A stretch of DNA of 64,000 nucleotides. Origin: Synechococcales cyanobacterium CNB. Its GTDB lineage: Bacteria > Planctomycetota > Phycisphaerae > Phycisphaerales > UBA1924. Shown here piece after piece: positions 1 through 8,530 of the stretch. A program made the translations under genes and the position numbers. The notes below the pieces were generated by a model, which made no database searches, was not told the origin of the DNA, and saw only the letters and a list, made by a program, of their open reading frames with translations. Every line of letters begins with the position of its first letter. Position 1 is the first letter of the stretch. The DNA lies in assembly GCA_030263455.1 (NCBI GenBank), contig SZOZ01000005.1, forward strand, positions 1-64,000, given 5' to 3'.

Positions 1-84
1 AACTCCTCGGAAGGCGTGCTGAACTCCTCATCACGGCCCCCGGACTCCTCAGCCGGCGTGCCGGACGCCCCGGGTGGGGCCGGT
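1..84. repeat. imperfect 21-bp tandem repeat at the left edge
   Basis: Blocks of 21 bases follow each other from the first base. Blocks 1 and 2 begin AACTCCTC, block 3 begins GACTCCTC, block 4 is divergent, and the next block (from 85) begins AACTCC. The period equals seven codons and no stop interrupts either strand, so this could be the repetitive end of a gene lying mostly outside the window. On the minus strand it would read as acidic, with Glu-Glu pairs. Coding status and strand cannot be decided from the fragment. Confidence 0.5.
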
Positions 85-322
85 AACTCCGCGCCACGCA
101 ACGCGCAACTCCCGCCGTCCGGCCGGTCACCCGGGGGACGGGATGTTCGGTGTTCCACGCCGGGCGCCGGGGGGGGCGGAGGCCGGACAAGCAGATGGGA
201 AAGAGCAAGCGGCAAACGGCAAAGGGGCAGAGAGCAGACGGGAGAGGATCAAGGGATCAAGGACCCTGAACCTCTTTCCCCACTCCGCCCCCTCCGCGGC
301 CTCCGCGTTCGATCCCCCGCGC
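85..322. other. non-coding stretch with purine-rich and CTCCGCG-rich segments
   Basis: No convincing gene is seen. Bases 185-262 are strongly purine-rich on the plus strand. Bases 281-310 carry a run of short related units (CTCCGCCCC, CTCCGCGGC, CTCCGCG). On the minus strand this gives NAEAAEGAE-like translations, a look shared by dispersed intergenic repeats in many large bacterial genomes. It lies just past the 3' end of the beta-CASP gene. Confidence 0.35.
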
Positions 323-1780
323 TCAGACCTCGACGATCTCGCCGAACGCGGGGAGTTCGGCCTCGACGCCCAGGTCGGCGCGCAGGCGTTCGGCGAGCAG
401 GCGGCGGGGCTTGTCCTCGCCGTGGTTGAGGAAGACGCGGGGCCGATCGTTCGCGCCGACCCCCGCACCCCCCACGCCCCCCCCGTCGTCCACGTCCCCC
501 CCGCCGTCCCCGCGCCCGACGACCGCCCCGGCCCAGCGGACCAGCCCCGTCTGGCCGGCGTGCGCGCTGAAGCCGCCGAGCGTGTGGACCCTCGCCCCGA
601 CCTTGATGCGCTCGCCCATGATGCTGACGTATTCCGCGCCGTCGATGATGCGCCGGCCGATCGTTCCCTCGGCCTGGAAGCCGACGAAGACCAGGTGAGT
701 CTCGGGCTTCCAGAGCGCGTGCCGGAGGTGGTGCAGGATGCGACCGCCGTTGCACATGCCGCTGGCGGAGATGACGACGACGCCGTCGCCCGTGCGGTTG
801 AGCGCGATCGACTCGTCGATGGAGCGGGCGAAGCGCAGGCCGGGGAACATGAGCACGCTGTCGCCGGCGTCGATGATCTTCCACGACTCGTCGTCGAAGA
901 GGTCGCGGTGCCGGCGGTAGAGGTCGGTGGCGGCCAGGGCCATCGGGCTGTCCACCCACACGCGCGGATCGTCGAGCCGGCCGTCGCGCCGCAGCGTGCC
1001 GAAGAAGTAGATGAGCTGCTGCGTGCGCCCGACCGCGAAGGCGGGGATGAGCACCTTGCCCCTCGGCGTGCGGGCCTCGCGCACGATGCCGACCAGCTCG
1101 TCCAGCGTGGCGTCGAGCGGGCGGTGGTCGCGGTCGCCGTAGGTGGATTCGAGCACGAGCGCGTCGGCGCGTCCGGGGGGGACGGGGTCGCGCAGCAGGG
1201 GCGCGCCCGCCGGGCCGACGTCGCCGGAGAAGACGACCACCTTCTCGCGTCCACCGTCGCGGACACGCATCTCGACGCTCGCCGAGCCGAGGATGTGCCC
1301 CGCGTCGGTGAAGCGGACGGTCACGCCCGCAGCGACCTCGCGCGGCGTGTCGTAGGGGAGCGCGCGGAAGCGCTTCATCACCGCCTCGACGTCGGCGACG
1401 CCGTAGAGCGGCGCCTCGCCCGGCTTGCCCTCACGCTCGTGGCGGCGGGTCCAGCGCTCCGCGTCCATCGCCTGCACGCCCGCCGAGTCGCGGAGCATGA
1501 CGTCGCACAGGTCGATCGTCGCGGGCGTCGCGAAGATCGGGCCGGAGAAGCCGTGCCGCGGGAGCAGCGGCAGCCGCCCGGAATGGTCGATGTGCGCGTG
1601 CGTGAGCACCACGGAGTCCAGGTCGGCCGGGCGGATGGGCGGGAAGCGGCGGTTGCGGCGTTCGGCGGTCGGGCCGCCCTGGTGCAGCCCGAAGTCCACC
1701 AGCACCCGGGCACGGTCGGTCTCGACGAGCTGGCACGAGCCGGTCACCTCGCCCGCCGCTCCCAGGAATCGCAGTCGCAC
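323..1780 (-). CDS. beta-CASP metallo-beta-lactamase-fold RNase/hydrolase
   Basis: Predicted zinc-dependent nuclease of the YSH1/CPSF73-like beta-CASP family, acting on RNA in the cytoplasm. The 485-residue protein opens with GAAGEVTGSC (about residues 8-17), followed by the zinc motif HAHIDH at 61-66. The beta-CASP part contains SASGMCNGG and the C-terminal zinc motif GFSAHAGQ. The GTG start at 1780 was chosen because GGAGG lies six bases upstream and the family fold starts there; the longer frame upstream lacks support. It is divergent from the zinc-ribbon gene at 1861. Substrate not predictable. Confidence 0.88.
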   Translation of the reverse strand: MRLRFLGAAGEVTGSCQLVETDRARVLVDFGLHQGGPTAERRNRRFPPIRPADLDSVVLTHAHIDHSGRLPLLPRHGFSGPIFATPATIDLCDVMLRDSAGVQAMDAERWTRRHEREGKPGEAPLYGVADVEAVMKRFRALPYDTPREVAAGVTVRFTDAGHILGSASVEMRVRDGGREKVVVFSGDVGPAGAPLLRDPVPPGRADALVLESTYGDRDHRPLDATLDELVGIVREARTPRGKVLIPAFAVGRTQQLIYFFGTLRRDGRLDDPRVWVDSPMALAATDLYRRHRDLFDDESWKIIDAGDSVLMFPGLRFARSIDESIALNRTGDGVVVISASGMCNGGRILHHLRHALWKPETHLVFVGFQAEGTIGRRIIDGAEYVSIMGERIKVGARVHTLGGFSAHAGQTGLVRWAGAVVGRGDGGGDVDDGGGVGGAGVGANDRPRVFLNHGEDKPRRLLAERLRADLGVEAELPAFGEIVEV

Positions 1781-1848
1781 GGCCGCCTCCGATCGTGTGG
1801 GCTTGGCCAGTCTACGGGCGGCACAGGAACCGGGCCGAGGGGTTCCCG

Positions 1849-1854
1849 TATGCT
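1849..1854 (+). promoter_or_regulatory. candidate -10 box of a leaderless transcript
   Basis: TATGCT lies six bases before the GTG at 1861, which has no well-placed Shine-Dalgarno sequence. If it is a -10 element, transcription would begin at or next to the start codon. No clear -35 is seen. Part of a pattern repeated elsewhere in the window. Confidence 0.35.
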
Positions 1855-1860
1855 GGTGCG

Positions 1861-2607
1861 GTGGCACGGTCGCACGTCTGCCTCGGGTGCGGGACGGAGT
1901 TGGCGCGCGTGCGCGCCGCGCCGGACCCTCACTACGCCCTGCCGGTCGTGGTCTGCCCGTCGTGCGGGCGGGCGGGCGTGCGGCGGCCGCACGCGGGCAT
2001 GGGAAACGCGCGGGCGGCGCGGCACCTGGCGCGGAGCGTGCTGGGGCTTGCGTGTCGCGCGGCGGCGGTGGGATCGACGGTGCTGCTCGCCGCCGCCTGC
2101 ATCGCGTACGTCGCCGACAGGCTTGACGAGTATCGGATCACGCCGCTCGACCTGGCCACGGGTCTGTCGGGGCTGGACCGGCGCGCGCGGCACGGGCTGG
2201 GCGTGTGGTTCGATTCGGGCGGGGCGTTCGCGCTGGCGGGTCTCGTGATCGCGGCGACGATCGCCGGCAGCGCGCTGGTGGCGATGATGGAGCACTGGCG
2301 GCCGCGCGCGCTGACGGTCGCGTGGGCCGGAGCGGTCGGGCTGGCGCTCGTCGGCGGCCCCGTGGTTGCGGGTTTGGGAGAGTGGGCGTTCGACGGCCGC
2401 ATGACGCTGCGGCGCGCCGTGGAACGATACTCGCCGAGCGTGCTCACCACGGTCCACGCGGGGATCGGCGTCGCGGGCGCTCTCGTGGTGGCGGTCTGCG
2501 CGACGCCGATCGGCGTGTCGATTCGGCGGGGCGCGGCGGGCCGCACGGCGCGGCGTTTCAGGCGCCGGCGGGCGAAGACGAGACGCATCCAGAGGGCGAG
2601 CGCATGA
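1861..2607 (+). CDS. zinc-ribbon, multi-pass membrane protein of unknown function
   Basis: A 248-residue protein with an N-terminal zinc ribbon (CLGCGTEL and VVCPSCGRAG, two CxxC pairs at about residues 6-9 and 32-35) followed by about four hydrophobic segments and a very basic C-terminus (RRFRRRRAKTRR). The GTG at 1861 was chosen because it directly precedes the ribbon and sits behind a TATGCT box. It overlaps the next gene by four bases (ATGA), and that gene has the same architecture, so the two probably form a paired membrane assembly. No function is recognised. Confidence 0.72.
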   Translation: MARSHVCLGCGTELARVRAAPDPHYALPVVVCPSCGRAGVRRPHAGMGNARAARHLARSVLGLACRAAAVGSTVLLAAACIAYVADRLDEYRITPLDLATGLSGLDRRARHGLGVWFDSGGAFALAGLVIAATIAGSALVAMMEHWRPRALTVAWAGAVGLALVGGPVVAGLGEWAFDGRMTLRRAVERYSPSVLTTVHAGIGVAGALVVAVCATPIGVSIRRGAAGRTARRFRRRRAKTRRIQRASA

Positions 2608-3530
2608 CCGCCGACACTCCCCCCGCCGCCGAGACGCAGCGGGTCGCCATGCTCACGGGCGATCGGCTGTGCGCGGCGTGCGGGTTCAACCTGCACGGGC
2701 AGACGATCGTCCGCGAGCCGCACTACGGGATGCTGATCGTGCGCTGCCCGGAGTGCTCCGGCGTGGCCGCGCTGCAGGAGTACCCCTCGCTCGGCCGCTG
2801 GGCCGGTCGCTGGGCGGGCGTGCTGGCCGGAGTGTGGCTGCTGCTCATGCTCGGGCTGTGGACGGGCAGCGCGGGGATCATCAGCGGCACGTCGTTCGCG
2901 GTGTCCGAAGCGTTCACCCGGCCCGCCGCGCTGAAGATCGCGTCCGCGTTCGTCGAATGGGCGTCGTCCGAGGACGTGAAGGCGCAGTTGACGGCACGGA
3001 ACTCGTGGGCGACGAACCAGACCGTCAGCCACTACACCTGGCTCGACGAGGACTGGCTGAAGGAGCAGGACGTTCGCGCGCTGACGGCAGGCTCGGGCGG
3101 GCTGGCGGATCGCTACGACCCCCGCGCGGCCAAGGGCTGGATCGGCGTCGGGATCGCCGCGTTCGTGATCGGGTGCTTCTGGTCGGTCGCGCTGCTGCAC
3201 GCGGCCTGGCACGGTCGCGCGGCGGTCGCGGTTGCGATCGTCGCGCTCGCAGCGCTGTTCGACTGGATGGCGTTCTCGGGGTCGCAGACCTGGGGCGCCG
3301 CGCTGGCGAGCGACGTGGCCCGCAAGGCGTTCGGAGGGCCTGTCCTCGCCGCAACGCTCGTGTTCAGCCTGCTGCCGTTGCTGGCGGGGATGGCGCTCGG
3401 GCGGCGGATCGCGCGGCTCGCGGTGCGGGCGCTGCTGCCGCCGCGGCTGCGCGGGCCGCTGGCGTTCCTCTGGTTCTGCGACGGCCTGACCGCCCCGAAG
3501 ACCCGGCACGAGTTTCGGTTGGGGGCGTGA
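2604..3530 (+). CDS. second zinc-ribbon membrane protein, paralogous to its neighbour
   Basis: A 308-residue protein with the same plan as the gene it overlaps by ATGA: an N-terminal ribbon (LCAACGFNL and VRCPECSG), then several transmembrane segments (one around residues 73-95 and a hydrophobic C-terminal half). The motif GFNLHGQ resembles the start of other planctomycete and bacterial ribbon-plus-membrane proteins of unknown role. Translational coupling and similar architecture suggest the two subunits act together. Function unknown. Confidence 0.75.
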   Translation: MTADTPPAAETQRVAMLTGDRLCAACGFNLHGQTIVREPHYGMLIVRCPECSGVAALQEYPSLGRWAGRWAGVLAGVWLLLMLGLWTGSAGIISGTSFAVSEAFTRPAALKIASAFVEWASSEDVKAQLTARNSWATNQTVSHYTWLDEDWLKEQDVRALTAGSGGLADRYDPRAAKGWIGVGIAAFVIGCFWSVALLHAAWHGRAAVAVAIVALAALFDWMAFSGSQTWGAALASDVARKAFGGPVLAATLVFSLLPLLAGMALGRRIARLAVRALLPPRLRGPLAFLWFCDGLTAPKTRHEFRLGA

Positions 3531-3538
3531 TCGCGGCG

Positions 3539-4639
3539 TCAGACGCTCGCGCGAGCATCCCCGGTCGCGTGCGTCTCGGCGGCCACCGCCGCGGCGACGT
3601 GGTCCGGGGGAAGCTGGTCGAACTCGACGGCTTCCGGCTCGCCGGCGCGCTGCACCTCGGCGTACCTGCGCACGTGCTGCATGGCGAGGACAAGCCCCGC
3701 GCCCGCGACGGCCACGCCGCCGCTGAGCCACTGCGGGATGGTGAGGCGTTCGCCGAAGAGCATGAGCGAGCCGATGCTGACGAAGAACGGCTGCAACTGC
3801 ACGACGCCGGCCGAGACCGCCAGACCGAGGCGGGCGATGCTGAAGTAGTAGGCGACGTGGCCGAAGGCGATGCCGATGAGGGCGGAGATGAGCAGCAGGG
3901 AGAACTGGTCGATCCAGAGGCGAGAGCCGCCCGAGCCGACGGGCTGGCCGACGAGGTCGAGCGCGGTGAGGCCCGCGCGGTCGCCGAGGGCGAGCATGAG
4001 GGCGACCATGCCGACGGCGGTGTAGAGGCTGATGGCGGCGAACGACTGGATGGCGTTGATGCCGTGCATCCAGTGCCGGACGGCGAGGGCATAGGCGGCG
4101 AACCCTGCGCCCGAGGTGATGGCGAGGATGACGCCGAAGAGCGTGGCGCCGCGCGGCAGCCCTTCGCCGAGGAGCATGGTGCCGACGGTACCGACGACCA
4201 CCATCGAGACGCCGACGAGGTAGCCGGGGGACCGGATGACGGCGCGTTCGGCCGCAAAGAAGAGCGCCGCGCCGATCGTGACGAAGACGATGTTCGAACG
4301 CAGGCCGAAGGTGAGCACGCCGGGATCGATCTTGTAGTGCGCCCAGCAGAAGCAGACCTGGGCGGCGCAGTTGATGACGCTCGGCCAGAAGGCGGCGCGC
4401 CAGAGGCCCACGGGAAGGTCCCGGCGTGCCAGGCCCCACACGAGAACGGGAAGCCAGAAGAGCGCACTGAAACCGTAGCGCCAGCCGTTGCTGGTCCAGA
4501 AGTCGATGGAGTCGGCGAAGTGGCGGAGGAAGAGCGGAATGCTCGACCATCCGACAAGGGTGAGGACGATGGCAACCACGCCGACCCAGCGGGTTGGCGG
4601 GCCGGAGGACGAAGCCACGCTCAAGGAGGGAGAGGCCAT
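3539..4639 (-). CDS. EamA/DMT-superfamily transporter
   Basis: Predicted drug/metabolite-type transporter of the inner membrane. The 366-residue protein has about ten hydrophobic segments in two EamA halves. The second half contains the typical loop before the last helix (FGERLTIPQWLSGGVAVAGA). A short hydrophilic C-terminal tail follows. The ATG at 4639 is preceded by a TACAGT box 14 bases upstream, so the leader would be very short. It is convergent with the zinc-ribbon pair. Substrate cannot be inferred. Confidence 0.87.
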   Translation of the reverse strand: MASPSLSVASSSGPPTRWVGVVAIVLTLVGWSSIPLFLRHFADSIDFWTSNGWRYGFSALFWLPVLVWGLARRDLPVGLWRAAFWPSVINCAAQVCFCWAHYKIDPGVLTFGLRSNIVFVTIGAALFFAAERAVIRSPGYLVGVSMVVVGTVGTMLLGEGLPRGATLFGVILAITSGAGFAAYALAVRHWMHGINAIQSFAAISLYTAVGMVALMLALGDRAGLTALDLVGQPVGSGGSRLWIDQFSLLLISALIGIAFGHVAYYFSIARLGLAVSAGVVQLQPFFVSIGSLMLFGERLTIPQWLSGGVAVAGAGLVLAMQHVRRYAEVQRAGEPEAVEFDQLPPDHVAAAVAAETHATGDARASV

Positions 4640-4686
4640 ACGCGGCGGAAGCGACTGTAGGCGGACGCGCCGCGTGGGCGAGGAAG

Positions 4687-4759
4687 TGGAGCGGACCGGA
4701 TTCGAACCGGCAACTTCCAGCTTGCAAAGCTGGCACTCTACCAGTTGAGTTACCGCCCC
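4687..4759 (-). tRNA. tRNA-Ala (UGC)
   Basis: Read on the minus strand, the 73-nt cloverleaf has acceptor arms GGGGCGG and CCGCTCC with the alanine-specific G3:U70 pair, an anticodon stem CCAGC/GCTGG with loop TTTGCAA (anticodon TGC), a GGTTCGAATCC T-loop and discriminator A73. CCA is not encoded. Confidence 0.97.
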
Positions 4760-4858
4760 AGCCGGCGTTGCGGGACGCCGCTCGGGAGTGTAGGCGGGGG
4801 CGCCGGCGAGGCCGTATGCTGTGCGGCCCCTGGAACCGCCCCGAAGGAGGATTCCGCC

Positions 4859-5779
4859 ATGAACCGTCCGTCCTCTGCACGCCGATCGATCGTGTTCCTG
4901 GCCGCCCTCGCGGGAGCGACCGGCACCGGATCAACGGCTTGGGCGCAGGAGGACAACGGCGAGCCGCCCGTGCGGTTCCGGCTCGACGGCGGCGCGACCT
5001 TCGACGGCACGGCGGACCTCGACGACTCGCCCGGCGACGTATCGGTGGCACGGATCCGCTCGGCGTTCGAGGCGGACTTCCGGGTGGACGAACGCTCACG
5101 GTTCGCGCTGCAGTTCTCCAGCGAGTTCTCGTTCTACGACTTCGACGGCGCGACCGACCTGGTGCCCGGCACGGATTCGCCGCTCGACGACACCTACGAC
5201 TACCGAATCGGCGGCCGCTACTCGCGGTCCCTGGAGGCGGGATGGGGCATGTTCGTGGGAGGAGACGTGCGGTTCGCCGGCGAGCACGGCGCGGACGCCG
5301 GCGATTCGGTCACCGGCGGCGGGTTCGGCGGCGTGACCTACGACGTCTCGGATCGCCTGACGCTCGGGATCGGACTGTCGGTGCGCACGCGGCTCGAGGA
5401 CAACGCGCGGATCATCCCGATCCCGGTGGTCGACTTCCGGATCACGGATGAGTGGCGTCTGTCGACGGACGGGCCTGGGCTGAAGCTGTCCTACACCCCC
5501 GATCCCGCGTACACGATCTATATCGCCGGGCGGTGGGAGGCGCGAGAGTTCAGGATGGACGAGGACGGCCCGCTTCCCGGCGGCGTGGCGAGGGACGAGC
5601 GGGTGCCGATCGTGCTCGGCGCGACGTGGAGGCCGAACGACACGATCACGCTGGACGGGTTCGTCGGCGCGGTCGTGTGGAACGAGTACGAGTTCATCAA
5701 CAGCGCGGGGACGACGATCGCGGAGACGGAAACGGACACGCACCTGACGGCCGGCGTGCAGTTGACGCTCAAGTTCTGA
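4859..5779 (+). CDS. predicted outer-membrane beta-barrel-like exported protein
   Basis: The 306-residue protein begins with a signal peptide ending near AWAQ (residue 26). The rest alternates polar and aromatic/hydrophobic residues in short strands (FEADFRVDERSRFALQFSSE, LSYTPDPAYTIYIAGRW) and ends TAGVQLTLKF, with a C-terminal phenylalanine as seen in outer-membrane barrels. The start has a strong GGAGG seven bases upstream. No named family is recognised; a surface porin-like or structural barrel role is inferred from architecture only. Confidence 0.7.
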   Translation: MNRPSSARRSIVFLAALAGATGTGSTAWAQEDNGEPPVRFRLDGGATFDGTADLDDSPGDVSVARIRSAFEADFRVDERSRFALQFSSEFSFYDFDGATDLVPGTDSPLDDTYDYRIGGRYSRSLEAGWGMFVGGDVRFAGEHGADAGDSVTGGGFGGVTYDVSDRLTLGIGLSVRTRLEDNARIIPIPVVDFRITDEWRLSTDGPGLKLSYTPDPAYTIYIAGRWEAREFRMDEDGPLPGGVARDERVPIVLGATWRPNDTITLDGFVGAVVWNEYEFINSAGTTIAETETDTHLTAGVQLTLKF

Positions 5780-5802
5780 AGCGAACCGGGGCGAATGAGG
5801 AG

Positions 5803-6810
5803 CTAGCGCTCGCCGGTGCCGTCGCCGGGGCTTTGTTCTGGCTTTGGTCCGGTGCCGTAGGGGGGGGCATCGACAGTGTAAGCGCGCACGATCCGCGGCA
5901 TGGGGTCGAGGGGGCGGTCCTGGGGGCCGGTTGGAACCTTCGAGACCTGCACGACGGCGTCCGCACCCGAGACGAGTTCTCCAAAGGCGGTGTAGCGGTC
6001 GTCGAGGGCTTGCGTGGCCGCTCGGCTGAGGCAGACGAAGACCTGTGAACCGTTGGAGTTGGGGTTTGAGGATCGTGCCATGGAGAGCACGCCGAAGTCG
6101 TGGCGGAGTCTGCTCGGTTCGAGGTCGATGAGGTAGCCCGGTCCGCCCATGCCCGTGCCCGTCGGGTCGCCGACCTGGATGACGAACGGGGGCTGGCCGC
6201 CGCGCGAGCCGATGACGCGGTGGAAGACGATGTCGGTGTAGAAGCCGCCCTCAACAAGGTGCAGGAAGTTCCAGACCGTGTTGGGCGCATGGTCGGGACG
6301 AAGCCGGAAGTGCATGTCGCCGTGGGTCGTCTCAAGGACGACGTGCTTTTCGGGGTAAGCGCGGATTCCCGAGTAGACCAGCCCGGGAGAGGATGTGAAC
6401 TGCGGGCGTCCGGTCTGGTCGGTGCGTTCCGCGTAGGGAACCGCGAGCATGGGCTGCAGAACGACCGCCGAGCCGATGGGCTCCTCGCCGACGCGCAACT
6501 GGGCGTACAGCAGCCGTGGACGATCCGTTGTCCAGATCGAGGGGAACAGGCCAGCCAGGTCCACCGCGCCTTCCGCGGCGGGCGCGGAGTCGACGCGCTC
6601 CGCAGTGTTCGGTGCGAGCAGTTCGATCGTCACTTCGCCCGCGAGCGCACCGGGAACCACGACCTGCATCGGGATGGTGCGGCCGTGGCCGTAGTAGACG
6701 CGCTCAGGCAGGAGTTGGGCGGATGCTCGCGGGAGATGGGCCGTCAGGGCGATGCAGAGGGCGAGTGCGATGGCAGAAACATGCACGAGCCTGGTGTGGT
6801 TTTGGATCAT
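5803..6810 (-). CDS. secreted cyclophilin-type peptidyl-prolyl isomerase
   Basis: Cis-trans prolyl isomerase predicted to act in the periplasm. The 335-residue protein has a signal peptide ending near ASAQ, an N-terminal region of about 120 residues not recognised, and a cyclophilin domain from about residue 155 (THGDMHFRLRPDHAPNTVWN, GGFYTDIVFHRVI, GSQVFVCLSRA). The ATG at 6810 is preferred over an upstream GTG because TACAGT ends six bases before it. It is convergent with the barrel-protein gene. Confidence 0.88.
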   Translation of the reverse strand: MIQNHTRLVHVSAIALALCIALTAHLPRASAQLLPERVYYGHGRTIPMQVVVPGALAGEVTIELLAPNTAERVDSAPAAEGAVDLAGLFPSIWTTDRPRLLYAQLRVGEEPIGSAVVLQPMLAVPYAERTDQTGRPQFTSSPGLVYSGIRAYPEKHVVLETTHGDMHFRLRPDHAPNTVWNFLHLVEGGFYTDIVFHRVIGSRGGQPPFVIQVGDPTGTGMGGPGYLIDLEPSRLRHDFGVLSMARSSNPNSNGSQVFVCLSRAATQALDDRYTAFGELVSGADAVVQVSKVPTGPQDRPLDPMPRIVRAYTVDAPPYGTGPKPEQSPGDGTGER

Positions 6811-6816
6811 GCCACG

Positions 6817-6822
6817 ACTGTA
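6817..6822 (-). promoter_or_regulatory. candidate -10 box (TACAGT) of the cyclophilin gene
   Basis: On the minus strand TACAGT is followed by six bases and then ATG, with no Shine-Dalgarno sequence. This matches the spacing expected for a leaderless mRNA. Three other genes in the window use the same hexamer near their starts. Confidence 0.4.
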
Positions 6823-6858
6823 TCCCACGCGTGCGATCGAGGCGGCGTGGCAGGCGGA

Positions 6859-7674
6859 TCAGTTCCCGTTGTCGGGGAGAACGTCGGAATCGGGGTGGTC
6901 GATCTGTTCCCAGAGCATCTCGAAGTCCTCGGCGCGGAGCGACGAATCCCCGTCGGCGGGCAGGTACTCGTAGAGACGGCCGCCATCGGAGAGCCAGGAG
7001 AGGGAGATATCCGCGCGCAGGACGTTGAGGCCGACTTTGTGGTTGAAGTCCAGCCGGGTCTTGAGACCGTCAGTGACGATTGCGGCACGGCTCGGTTCAA
7101 TGCGACTGAGCCGCCTGGAGCCGTTCGGGCCTACGCCGCGGAAGTGGTAGTTGCCGACGATCGCGCCGTTCTGTCCCTTCCAGTAGGGGACATACCTCGA
7201 GAGGGGGTGCTTCCCCCAGTGAGAGGGGCAGTAAAAAATCTCGGGAGTTGGGAGGAACTCGTTGCTGTAGAGCATGCCGAGGCCGTCCCATGTCTTGTCG
7301 ATGCCGTAGATGGGGAGACCTGGGAGACGGAGCGTCATCATCTCGCTGGGATACCACGTCTCGCTGCCTGAGGCACCGCCTTCACCGCCGGGCTTTTCAC
7401 CGCGGAGGAACGCGCTGGACGGGAGGTAGTCGCGATTCGTGTCCGCGTAGAGCGTGAGGCCGAATCCGATCTGTCGCAGGTTGGAGGCACAGACGACTCG
7501 GCGGGAGGTCTCACGTACGGAGGCAAACCCCGGCATGAGAATGCCTAGGAGCAGAGCGACAACCGCCATGGTGACGAGCACGTCGATGAGGGTGAACGCG
7601 GCGCGTGCAACAGCACGAGGTGGCTTCCCCCTGCAATACGACTTCCGCACGGCCTGCTCAGCGGCGTCCGGCAT
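6859..7674 (-). CDS. type II secretion-like pseudopilin (DUF1559-like)
   Basis: A 271-residue protein with a basic leader and a class III prepilin segment (RAAFTLIDVLVTMAVVALLL, about residues 25-44), followed by CASNLRQIGFGLTLYADTNR, the conserved stretch of planctomycete DUF1559-type pseudopilins. Two features differ from the usual site: the residue before the cleaved bond would be Ala rather than Gly, and position +5 is Asp rather than Glu. The ATG has GGAGAAGG at good spacing. It lies alone, with no secretion genes nearby. Confidence 0.82.
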   Translation of the reverse strand: MPDAAEQAVRKSYCRGKPPRAVARAAFTLIDVLVTMAVVALLLGILMPGFASVRETSRRVVCASNLRQIGFGLTLYADTNRDYLPSSAFLRGEKPGGEGGASGSETWYPSEMMTLRLPGLPIYGIDKTWDGLGMLYSNEFLPTPEIFYCPSHWGKHPLSRYVPYWKGQNGAIVGNYHFRGVGPNGSRRLSRIEPSRAAIVTDGLKTRLDFNHKVGLNVLRADISLSWLSDGGRLYEYLPADGDSSLRAEDFEMLWEQIDHPDSDVLPDNGN

Positions 7675-7795
7675 GCGGCCTTCTCCTCGGGAGCGGCCCT
7701 ACCCCAAGCCAATCCCCCGCGAACAAGCGTATCGGAAAGCCCCCGGCCATGCAACCCCTCAAATTCGGTATCACGAGTAGCATTTGCCCTAACGT

Positions 7796-7822
7796 TACCC
7801 TATCATATGTCGGATAAGGGTA
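7796..7822. promoter_or_regulatory. inverted repeat between pseudopilin and sigma factor genes
   Basis: TACCCTATC and GATAAGGGTA form nine-base arms with one bulged base, separated by eight bases. The palindrome AACGTT overlaps the left side. It sits in a 277-bp AT-richer divergent intergenic region, 130 bases before the sigma factor start, and could be an operator or promoter element. No T-run follows, so a terminator is less likely. Confidence 0.4.
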
Positions 7823-7951
7823 GGGTGTTCCTCCCGATCATGCGGGGGTCCGGCATCCGCCGGGCCACGTTTGCGTAGAGATTGATGCCGGGAATGAACC
7901 GCGACGGTCGCTCGCGGGGGGTGCTCGGCCCGAGTTTTTCTGAGCCCGGTC

Positions 7952-8530
7952 ATGGCAGCGAGTCGTGAACAGGAGAACGCCGACCTTGCGCTGATGCGTC
8001 GGGTTGCGGCGAGCGAAGAAGATGCGGTCGCGGAGTTGTACGACCGCTTCGGATCGTTGGTGTATCGGATGGCGTATCAGGCGATGCCAACCAGGGCCGA
8101 GGCGGAGGACGCGGTGCAGGAAGTGTTCGTGCGGCTGTGGCGGACGGCGCACCGATTCGATCCGAAGCGAGCCGCACTGGTAACGTGGGTGATGCTGATC
8201 TCCCGTCGGCACCTCGTGGACAAGCTGCGTCGCACGCGGGCGAGGGTCAAGGCGTCGAGCCTGGACGAGAGCACGCCCATCCCCGCGCCTTCGGGAGTCC
8301 CGAGCGCGTCCGCGGGTCTGGAGCATGACGAACGCTTCGGCACGCTCATCGACCGCATCAACGCGTTGCCCGAGTTGCAACGGCTCGTGGTGACGCGGGC
8401 GTATCTCGGGGGCCAGACGCTGCGGCAGATCGGGGAGGAGTTGAACACACCGCTGGGAACAGTGAAGTCCGCGTTGAGCCGGGCGTTGGTGCGGCTGCGC
8501 GAACGATCGGGCGAGGATACAGCAACATGA
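7952..8530 (+). CDS. ECF sigma factor (sigma-70 family, SigK-like)
   Basis: A 192-residue alternative sigma factor. Region 2 is seen at about residues 25-95 (VYRMAYQAMPTRAEAEDAVQ, EVFVRLWRTAHRFDP, ALVTWVMLISRRHLVDKLRR). Region 4 is at about 130-180, with helix-turn-helix TLRQIGEELNTPLGTVKSAL. It overlaps the next gene by ATGA, and that gene encodes a membrane anti-sigma factor, the standard arrangement for sigma/anti-sigma control. The inverted repeat at 7796-7822 may be its own control site. Confidence 0.93.
   Translation: MAASREQENADLALMRRVAASEEDAVAELYDRFGSLVYRMAYQAMPTRAEAEDAVQEVFVRLWRTAHRFDPKRAALVTWVMLISRRHLVDKLRRTRARVKASSLDESTPIPAPSGVPSASAGLEHDERFGTLIDRINALPELQRLVVTRAYLGGQTLRQIGEELNTPLGTVKSALSRALVRLRERSGEDTAT

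Noticed and set aside
74-5099. Very long open frames on the opposite strand or in alternative frames (for example 74-2248 plus and 1932-5099 minus)
   Set aside because: They are Arg/Pro/Ala-rich translations lying across well-supported genes on the other strand. They are expected by-products of high GC at third codon positions.
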